A stretch of DNA of 64,000 nt from assembly GCA_964429235.1 (NCBI GenBank), contig CAYSAQ010000001.1:1-64000 (forward strand), read 5' to 3'. Under the pieces are notes generated by a model. The model was not told where the DNA came from and ran no database searches. It was given only the letters and a program-made list of their open reading frames with translations. This document shows positions 1-7,483 of the stretch, in pieces (position 1 is the first letter of the stretch; each line of letters starts with the position of its first letter). Source of the DNA: CAYSAQ01 sp964429235 (GTDB lineage Bacteria > Margulisbacteria > Riflemargulisbacteria > GWF2-35-9 > DYQY01). The position numbers and the translations under genes are program-made.

Positions 1-1335
1 TACGCTATCCTCAAACACGAGTTAATGGACATCTCCCTCGTTATTACCCGTACCCTAGCCTACGCAATATCAACAACAATCTTCGCTTCATCAATCTTCT
101 TAACATATATACTACTAGCGCCATATCAAACATTAGAAATATTCGGAGTACTTATGGTCTCTGCACTTTGGGCATTCTTTTACCTACCATTCACCGAATT
201 CCTTATCACTTCTGCCAAACGCAAATTCGTAAAAGGGTTCTATGAGCCAGAAAAGATTATCCAACAATTAACAGACAAACTAGAGTTAGAAGAAAACAAA
301 GAAGAAATATTAAAAACCATCACTGATACATTAGATGATTCTTTAGAAATAGAACTATCTAAATACATACTAGAAGGCGAGCTAATGGAACTGTGTTGCG
401 GGAATCCACACATACAAACATACTCAGAGCTTCCAACTGAAATACAAGAAAAGCTTACAGAACTAGGGTTCAAAAAGAAATCCATAATCATCCCACTACT
501 CTCTCCTGAAAAACTAGAAGGAATCATTCTATTAGGGACTAAAAGCTCTGGTAAAAGCTATGACAAAACAGACATTAACCTAATCAAACAGCTGCGTACT
601 TATGGAATGGCACTTCTTTATAAACTCACCCCATATGAAAAGATAGAAGCTAAGTTCTTAGAAACACAAAAGAAGCTCTATGACTCAGATAGAAGCCTTG
701 CTCGCGCAGAACGTATCGCCTCACTTGCTAACCTTATCCAAGAATATAACCATGAAATAAAGACACCACTTGCAGTACTGGCTGGTATTATCGATCAATC
801 CGAGCTACCTGAAGATACAAAGAAAAAAGCTTTTGCACAAACATCAAGAATTGGTGACATTGTACGAACTACTCTAAAGCTCTCTTCGTCTAAGGAACAT
901 AACTCTGAGAAAACTGATATCAATAGAATTATCGCTAATACTCTAAACCTATTACCAATGAGTGGATTATCTATCAAAAGCAATTTAGCAGAAATACCAA
1001 CAATTAACGGATACCCAGATGACTTACAGATGTTATTCACCAACCTGTTCCAAAACGCTAACGAATCAATGCCTAACGGTGGCACACTTACTATTACTAC
1101 AACTTCAAATGAAGAGAATATCTTAATTATTATCGAAGATACAGGACATGGCATTCCAGAAGATATTCAAACAAAGATATTCGAACCATTCTTCTCTACC
1201 CATGTTACTAAAGGACGTGGGCTTGGACTTTCTGTTGTTTTTAGAATAGTTAGAGAACATCAAGGAAAAATCGAAATAGATAGTGTTGTTAGTAAAGGTA
1301 CTACCTTTCAAATTACAATCCCCCTCTCTGCGTAG
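1..1335 (+). CDS. Sensor histidine kinase, 5' end outside the window
   Basis: The frame is open from base 1 (reading YAILKHELMDI before and through the ATG at 25), so the gene starts upstream; that phrase is typical of the end of the N-terminal 7TM sensor module of His kinases. Counting from the ATG at 25: two hydrophobic segments (about 10-30 and 38-60), a GAF-like region (about 75-200), a dimerisation/phosphoacceptor helix with HEIKTPL (His243), and an HATPase_c domain with N-box (NLFQNANESM), G1 (EDTGHGIP) and G2 (GRGLGLSVV). It should autophosphorylate and pass phosphate to a response regulator; the convergent membrane-anchored receiver protein next door is a possible partner, by proximity only. 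The last residues (IPLSA) and the stop lie inside a palindromic repeat unit. Confidence 0.93.
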   Translation, partial: YAILKHELMDISLVITRTLAYAISTTIFASSIFLTYILLAPYQTLEIFGVLMVSALWAFFYLPFTEFLITSAKRKFVKGFYEPEKIIQQLTDKLELEENKEEILKTITDTLDDSLEIELSKYILEGELMELCCGNPHIQTYSELPTEIQEKLTELGFKKKSIIIPLLSPEKLEGIILLGTKSSGKSYDKTDINLIKQLRTYGMALLYKLTPYEKIEAKFLETQKKLYDSDRSLARAERIASLANLIQEYNHEIKTPLAVLAGIIDQSELPEDTKKKAFAQTSRIGDIVRTTLKLSSSKEHNSEKTDINRIIANTLNLLPMSGLSIKSNLAEIPTINGYPDDLQMLFTNLFQNANESMPNGGTLTITTTSNEENILIIIEDTGHGIPEDIQTKIFEPFFSTHVTKGRGLGLSVVFRIVREHQGKIEIDSVVSKGTTFQITIPLSA

Positions 1336-1358
1336 CAGAGTATCCCCCTTATTAAGGG
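1317..1358. repeat. Palindromic repeat unit at the end of the kinase gene
   Basis: AATCCCCCT, then a perfect hairpin CTCTGC-gta-GCAGAG (1326-1340), then a second palindrome CCCTTA-t-TAAGGG (1346-1358). This is the same architecture (C-run, small hairpin, C-run palindrome) as the units near 15.2, 26.2, 35.1 and 40.1 kb. It contains the TAG stop of the kinase. Confidence 0.7.
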
Positions 1359-1370
1359 AAAACTTTTTTC

Positions 1371-1531
1371 GTCCTTTTAGAATGTTTGAATAACTTACTT
1401 ATACATGCAATCATCCTGCAGTGTTTGTCACAGGAGGTGACACTAAACAATAGCTGTAGCCATGGATGGCGAGAAGCTATTGCACAAAGGTGATTGTATT
1501 GAATAAGTTGTTATGAGTTCTCTAAAAGGAC
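1371..1531. ncRNA. Candidate structured RNA (long stem with two terminal hairpins)
   Basis: The region between two convergent genes folds on itself almost completely. P1 pairs 1371-1381 with 1521-1531 (11 bp, perfect); P2 pairs 1389-1397 with 1504-1512 (9 bp, one G-U); P3 pairs 1405-1415 with 1489-1499 (11 bp, with G-U). Inside the junction are hairpin H1 (GTCAC-aggag-GTGAC, 1427-1441) and hairpin H2 (1448-1482, outer CAATAGCT/AGCTATTG, inner GCCA-tgga-TGGC). I could not match it to 6S, SRP, tmRNA, T-box or a riboswitch class. The strand is unresolved; a further hairpin (1542-1565) could end a plus-strand transcript. It could also be a mobile palindromic element. Confidence 0.5.
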
Positions 1532-1541
1532 TAGCGGATAT

Positions 1542-1565
1542 ATAAGGCCGGTAATGAGGCCTTAT
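1542..1565 (+). terminator. Hairpin, possible terminator
   Basis: ATAAGGCC (1542-1549) pairs with GGCCTTAT (1558-1565) across an 8-nt loop, followed by TAAGTAAAATT, so only a weak U tract. It overlaps the last bases of the response regulator gene on the other strand and lies just after the structured element. Confidence 0.35.
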
Positions 1566-2446
1566 TAAGTAAAATTCTCTATTGTTCCAGCTTCCGAAGT
1601 AGCTTCCTGTCTTCTTAGCTCATCCATACGATAATTAGAATTCAGATAAGTACTAGATATCATATCCTGATTATCTCTAGTAAAAACATTATCTATTGTA
1701 GTTAAAAGCTCATTATACTGTTCTTCAGACTCTGGCTTCATAATATATTTAACAGTCTTCCCTAACTTTGGATGTGTTGTATCGTTAATCTTATCTATAT
1801 CCTCATAAGCTGAAAGGATTATCACTGGCATCTGATGGAACGATCCGCTATCTTTAAACATTAGCGATCCTTCTTGTTTCCTAAGCTCTTGTAAGAACTG
1901 AATACCGTTCATTTCTGGCATTTTAATGTCTAAAACGATACATTCTACCTTATTCTTCGCTATGCCAAAAAATCGCTCATATTTCTCTAATACTTTAAAA
2001 GCTTGTAATCCGTTATATGCCTGAACTGTTTTATAGTTACTAGTGCTTTCTATCTTTTGTGCAATGTAGCCTGCTAATTCTTTCTCATCATCAACAATAA
2101 GCACTATTTTCTGACCATTAGCTTTCACTTTCTCAACAACAAAACCATCACTATCATCTCTAAACTTAGAAATGGCTCTCGTGTAAGCTCTTCCTGGTCC
2201 AATAAATGCACATACTATGCCAGCTATGAAACAACTAAAGAATGCTATATAAGTAATAAGACAGCCTTTAACTATTTTTAAATAAAGTGGATCATTATCC
2301 TTTAGTACCTTGTTACTGCCAATAAGGCTCTGAGTCTTTTCTATTGTCCATACTACCCCACCGACAAACCCAACAATAGCACCAAAGATGATACTCCATA
2401 GTAAAATTAGCGGATAAAGAAATATTATTTGGATACTAGGCTTCAT
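1565..2446 (-). CDS. Membrane-anchored response regulator receiver protein
   Basis: 293 residues. Two N-terminal hydrophobic segments (about 5-33 and 62-88) precede a CheY-like receiver domain (about 112-255). The receiver has the acidic pair in LIVDDEKE, the phosphoacceptor Asp in VLDIKMPEMNG, the Ser in ILSAYED and the Lys in YIMKP. There is no DNA-binding or enzymatic output domain; about 40 polar residues follow. Receivers are normally soluble, so a membrane-tethered one suggests a local phosphate sink or a scaffold; that is inference. The gene is convergent with the histidine kinase, separated by the folded element at 1371-1531. Confidence 0.85.
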   Translation of the reverse strand: MKPSIQIIFLYPLILLWSIIFGAIVGFVGGVVWTIEKTQSLIGSNKVLKDNDPLYLKIVKGCLITYIAFFSCFIAGIVCAFIGPGRAYTRAISKFRDDSDGFVVEKVKANGQKIVLIVDDEKELAGYIAQKIESTSNYKTVQAYNGLQAFKVLEKYERFFGIAKNKVECIVLDIKMPEMNGIQFLQELRKQEGSLMFKDSGSFHQMPVIILSAYEDIDKINDTTHPKLGKTVKYIMKPESEEQYNELLTTIDNVFTRDNQDMISSTYLNSNYRMDELRRQEATSEAGTIENFT

Positions 2447-2494
2447 ATATATAATTCTATGGATTTTTTAGTTTTTATCAAGACAAACAGTCAC

Positions 2495-3901
2495 CTAGAC
2501 CAAATCGAGGGAAACTGAAACATGTTCACTGACACTTACTCTATTAATAGCCATCATTGTCAACATTGGGAGAACTTTGGCTACCGGTCCTTCGCTCTGT
2601 AATAAATATGGTTTTGCATGTTTTGAAAAAAAGATAACTTGCTCTCTCATTCTTGTATTTAATAGTTGGCTTATTATTTTCATTTGTTGACTTTGGTTTC
2701 TTTGATGAACTATGTTTGCTGCCTGTATAAGTCTGGCAAACCGTTCTGCATATATTGTGTTGCTAAAGAAGCTTTCACCCATAAAATCATTTAAACTCTT
2801 TAGATCAGCGAATATCGCTCTGATAGAATGCGCCATATCTCCTTCGTTCTCAAAAGAATCTATTATCAGTTCTAATCTATCAACATGGTTATCTGCCTCT
2901 TTCTTCAATTGGTCTGCTATATTTATCACTTCTGCTATCTTCTTTATTAGCTTTGTAGCTCTTGTTTTATCATCGTGTTTTAAAGCTAATTCAGTTAATA
3001 GATGCTCAATTGCTTGAGACGCAAAATGTTCTGCCAAAGTATCATTAATACTCATATATTCTTGAGTATCTCTATTTAAAACAACTTCACGTTCAATGTT
3101 AGAATTTATATGAACACTACCGATACTGGTAACAAGATTTGCTGTTACGCCATATTCATCAATAAGTCTTTGCTTTTCAAAAGGAACAAATAATGAATCG
3201 CTTATACTATATTGCGTAGACGCAATAATTTCTCTTAATGTCTTAATATCTGTCACTAACTTTTTAGAAACTTCCATTGCAGAATTACGCATAGCTCTTG
3301 CAGTATTTTTATCTAAATATGCTTCTTCCCTAGAATCTGGTTCATTATTTTGCATTGCAGATAACCTCGTTCTGTCTCCAGCAAAATCATTCTCTGCTGC
3401 AAACGTATATTCTACAATTCGCCCCATATCAGAAAACTTTGGATCTTCTTCTATGTCATCTGTAGCGTCTGATAACTCAGAAGCTTTTACTAGTTCTATT
3501 ATTGGTCTATCTGTTTTTATTTCTTGCATTTCTATTCTAAAAAGATTCAAAGCCTTATCTTTATCACCTACCTGAGATAGAACTTCTCTGACTGCTTCTT
3601 TTAATTCAAAATATTGAGGATTGTCTAAAATATTAATAACATCAGTAATCTTGACTGTTTTCTCGTTAGCTTGAAGAAACTTCATTGAAAAACGCATGAT
3701 AATTGTTTGCTTTTGAATATTAGTTAAATCTTTGGATATATAATCAAGAGCAGCATTTTTTATTGATATATTAGCCATATACATATAATCAATAGAAAAA
3801 GGATCATCGGCTTTATTAATAGTTATATAGTTCAAGATAGCGCCAATAAGCTTATTCGTTATTTTTGATAGCTTTTTAGGCTCTGTAGAAACTGCCCCCA
3901 T
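2495..3901 (-). CDS. Unknown protein, paralogue A of an adjacent pair
   Basis: About 468 residues, mostly helical and charged, with no signal peptide or membrane segment. I do not recognise the family. It is related over its length to the next gene upstream: compare IIMRFSMKFLQ with MILARFAMKFLF near the N-terminus, and NTRMREQVIFFSKHA with DAKSREYLMFLSRLA near the C-terminus. Start choice: an in-frame ATG at 3940 lacks a Shine-Dalgarno sequence, whereas the ATG at 3901 is preceded, 7 nt away, by a run of nine G (3909-3917) that could act as one. A role in type III secretion or regulation is conceivable given a FliJ-like gene elsewhere, but nothing in this sequence proves it. Confidence 0.7.
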   Translation of the reverse strand: MGAVSTEPKKLSKITNKLIGAILNYITINKADDPFSIDYMYMANISIKNAALDYISKDLTNIQKQTIIMRFSMKFLQANEKTVKITDVINILDNPQYFELKEAVREVLSQVGDKDKALNLFRIEMQEIKTDRPIIELVKASELSDATDDIEEDPKFSDMGRIVEYTFAAENDFAGDRTRLSAMQNNEPDSREEAYLDKNTARAMRNSAMEVSKKLVTDIKTLREIIASTQYSISDSLFVPFEKQRLIDEYGVTANLVTSIGSVHINSNIEREVVLNRDTQEYMSINDTLAEHFASQAIEHLLTELALKHDDKTRATKLIKKIAEVINIADQLKKEADNHVDRLELIIDSFENEGDMAHSIRAIFADLKSLNDFMGESFFSNTIYAERFARLIQAANIVHQRNQSQQMKIISQLLNTRMREQVIFFSKHAKPYLLQSEGPVAKVLPMLTMMAINRVSVSEHVSVSLDLV

Positions 3902-3908
3902 TAACTTA

Positions 3909-3917
3909 CCCCCCCCC
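3909..3917 (-). repeat. Homopolymeric G9 tract at a translation start
   Basis: Nine consecutive C on the plus strand (G on the coding strand) lie between two possible starts (3940 and 3901) of the downstream gene. A length change would shift the upstream start out of frame and alter the ribosome-binding region of the downstream start. Confidence 0.8.
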
Positions 3918-3972
3918 AGATGTAGTCTTCCCCTAAGCATTCTATGCCCATAAAGGCTGGTTTTAAAACATG

Positions 3973-5466
3973 TTATATATTTGAAACAACACTCACCGGT
4001 TGTTCATGTGGACGAATGGTTATTTGTGAATTAGTTAAATTTGCATTTTGAGAATTATTTGCTAACCTGGAAAGAAACATGAGGTATTCTCTTGATTTAG
4101 CATCTAATATCTTTGCCATAACATTTGCAGTGACATCACTCTTTTTTGAGTCATTTAACTTTGATAGATACTGAATCTTTTCATATGATGCCGAATCTAA
4201 TAGCTCTATACCTTTATTAAGATAATCAATCACTTTATCATAAGTACTATTAATAAATAATTTTACATTATCAGCGTTCTTAAACATGTTTATGATTATA
4301 TCTAATTCTTTTACCTGACCTTCTGCTTCTTTTTTATATTCTTGAGTTTTCTTATTATTAGCCTGTACTTTATCATCTGCATCTGCAACTAATTCAAAAG
4401 CTTTTCTATTTAACATAGCATCTTTCAAGTATGCAATTGCGTCTGGTTTAGTCGTTCCAATACTAACTAAAACAGCAACAGCTTCCCTAAACGAATAATT
4501 TTTCTCATCCACTTCAATCTGATTACTTGGTAAGTGACTTGATATGATACTAGTCATTACGTCGGAAGAAATAAAACGTCGCTTTCCTCTAAATTGTTTA
4601 GCAAAGCCTGTTGCAACTAAAGCTTCTGATTGTCCACTTCCATGCATCGACAAGTAACGACCTGCTTTAGAGCGATTTCTTCTTGATTCTTGAGCAGTAA
4701 TTTCTGAACCCGTTGCAGCATTAATACCTAATCGAACTCTATTTCTTGCTTCAGTTGCAGATTTCTCATCTTCTGGAGGAGGAGCGTTTCTCTGTTCAAC
4801 AACTGCAGTTTGTGCTGTCTTTTGTTTTGCATCAGATGAAGATTGATATGCACTGGATTCCTTTAAAAGAAATGTTCTATATTCATTATTAGTACCTGGA
4901 GAGCTAGTCTCTTCAGTTGAAGTTGGCGAAACACTATTAACAGGCGCATGAGCTTCTGCTTGTTTATTTGCTACTAACCCAGTTTCTTTCATGAACATTT
5001 TAATGGCTTCTCCACCATCATCTAACTGTGCCAAAACTGCTGCAACAGCATTCTTTAGATTTTCATTATCTCCGAGAATTTCAAGTACATCAGCAGAAAC
5101 AGCTTTATCAGGAAAAAGAAATTTCATTGCAAAACGGGCTAATATCATCTGGTTTTTATCATCGGAAAGGCCTATATCGTCACTAATACCACTAACATCT
5201 AAGAAGGCTAATTCAGTCCCAAAAACATCAATAAACAAATCTTCTGAAGCAAGATTGTCTTTTACTCCATTTTCAACTACAACATCCTGAACAACCAATG
5301 CTTGCATTGAGGCAAGATCACTGACAGAAAGCTCATTATCAAATGATAAATTAGATTTATTAAATTTCTCTATATAAGAATTAGAGGTAGGTTCTGCCTT
5401 TGCAGTTTTATTTAAAAAGCTTACTACTTGAGATATTCCAGAACTTGAATTTACATTCATTGACAC
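3973..5466 (-). CDS. Unknown protein, paralogue B of an adjacent pair
   Basis: 497 residues: a conserved helical N-terminal part (about 1-150), a low-complexity Ser/Thr/Ala/Glu-rich linker (about 165-240), a helical middle and a coiled-coil-prone C-terminal part (about 365-480). It is homologous to the gene 71 bp downstream (measured to that gene's ATG at 3901), so the pair is a tandem duplication that has diverged greatly. I chose the GTG at 5466 because GGAGG lies 8 nt upstream; the ATG at 5460 would be 14 nt away. A 16-bp perfect palindrome lies just upstream of the Shine-Dalgarno sequence. No domain is recognised. Confidence 0.7.
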   Translation of the reverse strand: MSMNVNSSSGISQVVSFLNKTAKAEPTSNSYIEKFNKSNLSFDNELSVSDLASMQALVVQDVVVENGVKDNLASEDLFIDVFGTELAFLDVSGISDDIGLSDDKNQMILARFAMKFLFPDKAVSADVLEILGDNENLKNAVAAVLAQLDDGGEAIKMFMKETGLVANKQAEAHAPVNSVSPTSTEETSSPGTNNEYRTFLLKESSAYQSSSDAKQKTAQTAVVEQRNAPPPEDEKSATEARNRVRLGINAATGSEITAQESRRNRSKAGRYLSMHGSGQSEALVATGFAKQFRGKRRFISSDVMTSIISSHLPSNQIEVDEKNYSFREAVAVLVSIGTTKPDAIAYLKDAMLNRKAFELVADADDKVQANNKKTQEYKKEAEGQVKELDIIINMFKNADNVKLFINSTYDKVIDYLNKGIELLDSASYEKIQYLSKLNDSKKSDVTANVMAKILDAKSREYLMFLSRLANNSQNANLTNSQITIRPHEQPVSVVSNI

Positions 5467-5479
5467 TATTTAGACCTCC

Positions 5480-5495
5480 ATTAGTTATAACTAAT
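5480..5495. promoter_or_regulatory. 16-bp perfect palindrome, candidate operator
   Basis: ATTAGTTATAACTAAT reads the same on both strands and ends about 3 nt upstream of the GGAGG of the minus-strand paralogue gene. On that strand TTGATG lies 16 nt before TATTAG, which overlaps the palindrome, so a regulator bound here would block a promoter. The promoter call is weak. Confidence 0.35.
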
Positions 5496-5557
5496 AGAAA
5501 GTATGCCCGCAGCATCAACTTTTTAAACATTTGGAACAGCACTATATATAGTATTAG

Positions 5558-5696
5558 AAACCCTCTCCCTAGCCCTCTCCCAAGAGAGGGAACAAAAACA
5601 CCATATTTAAAAGAAATGCTAAATAGAACTAATAGTCTATTAACAAAAGGAATTAAGTTGTCCTTTCTACTGGGAGAAAGTCAGATAGAGGGTTCT
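5558..5696. repeat. MITE-like element with inverted ends
   Basis: The left end reads AAACCCTCTCCCTAG, then CCCTCTC-ccaa-GAGAGGG; the right end, read on the other strand, is AGAACCCTCTATCTGACTTT followed by a CTCCC palindrome. The ends are imperfect inverted repeats of about 30 bp around a 70-bp unrelated core. It lies in the 261-bp gap between two minus-strand genes; nothing else is seen there except the palindrome at 5480. Confidence 0.65.
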
Positions 5697-5727
5697 ATAT
5701 AATTAGGGAGCTAGAGTGAGTGTAATA

Positions 5728-7131
5728 TTATCTGTATTTTATTTCATATACAGAAGTATCTTTTTTTTCTTCTGCACTAGCATCGCCAGCTTCCATTAAC
5801 ATAAACAAAATCTCTGGACCAATAGGAATTTCTCCACCAAATTCTTTTTTCTTAGACTCAAGTTCTTTTATTAGCTTATCGTACACCATAGCTGTGACTT
5901 TTTCACTTCTAGTATTCAAGCTTTTAACTCCTGACAATAAATACCTTTCAAACTTATTATATTCATCCATCCACTTATCTAACACTGGCATATAATCCTT
6001 ACGATAACCTTCTTGACTATGCCCATCTAGTCCATATAATCTTGAAAAAGTCCTAAACCCTGCCAACAAATAATCTTTCACCAATACTTCAGATTTATGT
6101 TTATCCCTTAGAATATCGTATTTAGCTTTAAACATCAGGTTACGTCTTTTCCCATTTTGCAAACCTTTTAGATACTTAACTAGCTTTGGTCTAAGGTTAG
6201 AACTTACGTCTAGTCCTTCTACAAATTTATCTACATTCAAATCTTTTGGAATCTCTAAGAACTTAGGAGTTTGGTGGTTTTCCATCTTTCCTTTCCTATT
6301 CTCAGCACTCCATTTCATATTAGCTACATTGCCACTAGCTTTTAGCTGTTTCCAGACATTGTAAAGCTCTACACCATCGATTCCTAATTTCCTACCAAGT
6401 CTCCCCATTGTAGATACACCATCATATGTATCAAATAATTGGTCATAATTATACAGACTAGTTACTATCGGAAAAGATAAATATGGACCAATCTCTTCTT
6501 TTGTTAAAGGCACATCAATTACTGGGAATGTAAGATAATCTATATCCATACCATAGTCATCCAAATATTTGTGAGAAGCATAAAAATAGACATATTGCTT
6601 AGCTACTAACTCAAGCTCTTTATCAATACCATATGGTATATCAATCCTTACTCCAACTTTTCCATTAGGCATTGTCCATAACCCATCTCGCTTAGCAAAA
6701 GCCAATACTTGTTTAACCTCAGGATGATTTAGCATTGCTTGAGAAGCAGCCCAATGTGTCTCTCTATTTTTAGGTTTACCCAAATAGCCTTTTAAACATG
6801 GCATTGCGACCGTAGGGTTCTCAACTGATATTAAAAATAGCTTATTATGCACCTTTGCTATCTGATAATCTAAATCTATAAAATTAGTCTGAAAATATTT
6901 ACTTAAATCTACAGTAAATTCTGGCTTCTTTGTTTGTAATGCTGCTATTGGAGTAACTGTCTTTGGAATTATCATATTCGGGGGAGTTGTTGGGTCTTTT
7001 ATTACAATCTTTATATCAGGATTAATCCGTACTTGGGTTACTGTGTTTCCAGTATTGTTTGATGTTTCTGCTACTGGTTTGATTGTAGGCAGTACATTCC
7101 TTGGTCTATTTAATTGAATTGGTTCTCCCAT
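5728..7131 (-). CDS. Unknown soluble protein
   Basis: 467 residues. The first 80 or so are Pro/Thr/Asn-rich and probably disordered; the rest looks folded, with many aromatic residues and a Lys-rich helical C-terminal half. No signal peptide or membrane segment is present, and no motif that I know. The start is supported by AGGAGAG about 6 nt before the ATG. The gene stands apart from the paralogue pair downstream, separated by a MITE-like element. Confidence 0.7.
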   Translation of the reverse strand: MGEPIQLNRPRNVLPTIKPVAETSNNTGNTVTQVRINPDIKIVIKDPTTPPNMIIPKTVTPIAALQTKKPEFTVDLSKYFQTNFIDLDYQIAKVHNKLFLISVENPTVAMPCLKGYLGKPKNRETHWAASQAMLNHPEVKQVLAFAKRDGLWTMPNGKVGVRIDIPYGIDKELELVAKQYVYFYASHKYLDDYGMDIDYLTFPVIDVPLTKEEIGPYLSFPIVTSLYNYDQLFDTYDGVSTMGRLGRKLGIDGVELYNVWKQLKASGNVANMKWSAENRKGKMENHQTPKFLEIPKDLNVDKFVEGLDVSSNLRPKLVKYLKGLQNGKRRNLMFKAKYDILRDKHKSEVLVKDYLLAGFRTFSRLYGLDGHSQEGYRKDYMPVLDKWMDEYNKFERYLLSGVKSLNTRSEKVTAMVYDKLIKELESKKKEFGGEIPIGPEILFMLMEAGDASAEEKKDTSVYEIKYR

Positions 7132-7253
7132 TTTACTCTCTCCTCTAGTATATATATTATTTCGTCTGTACTAATATCGAGATTTATTACTGAGAATTGC
7201 AGTTAATTCATATGAAGTTATTGTGGTTATTATTATTCCACTCCCTTTCTGAA

Positions 7254-7360
7254 TAACCCTCTCCCTATCCCTCTCCCAGGAGAGGGGAAAATCAAATATC
7301 AAAAGAATGAATAGCCCCCTTTATCAAAGGGGGATGAGTCCGTTAGGACGAAGGGGGATT
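7254..7360. repeat. Composite palindromic repeat (two unit types)
   Basis: The left unit is AACCCTCTCCCTATCC with CCCTCTCC-cag-GAGAGGGG; the right unit is CCCCCTTTATCAAAGGGGG, a small hairpin AGTCC-gtta-GGACG, then AGGGGGATT. The left unit matches the MITE-like element at 5558 and the right one matches units at 26.2, 35.1 and 40.1 kb. It occupies the middle of the 352-bp gap between divergent genes; the rest of the gap holds the rpsA promoter and the ribosome-binding site of the minus-strand gene. Confidence 0.7.
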
Positions 7361-7416
7361 AAGAGAAGGAATAAACATAACCAAAAACGAATAAATAAAG
7401 GCTATATCCAAAGCAT

Positions 7417-7445
7417 TTGTACTAATAGCACATACATAGTAAAAT
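7417..7445 (+). promoter_or_regulatory. Candidate sigma-70-type promoter of rpsA-der
   Basis: TTGTAC (7417-7422), 17-bp spacer, TAAAAT (7440-7445). Transcription would start near 7452, leaving a leader of about 30 nt before the rpsA ATG, which has AAGGAGGA upstream. Confidence 0.55.
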
Positions 7446-7483
7446 CTATGTTGAATATTTGTATATTGAAGGAGGAATTGTAA

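Noticed and set aside
5400..5702. 100-codon plus-strand frame across the MITE-like element
   Set aside because: It covers the start of a minus-strand gene and the repeat, with no ribosome-binding site or homology.
7328..7356. Hammerhead ribozyme look-alike (GATGAGTCC-gtta-GGACGAA)
   Set aside because: The stem II and flanks resemble the consensus, but the required CU before GAUGA is GG and the GAAA after the stem is GAAG; the segment is simply the hairpin of a repeat unit that has other sequences in other copies.
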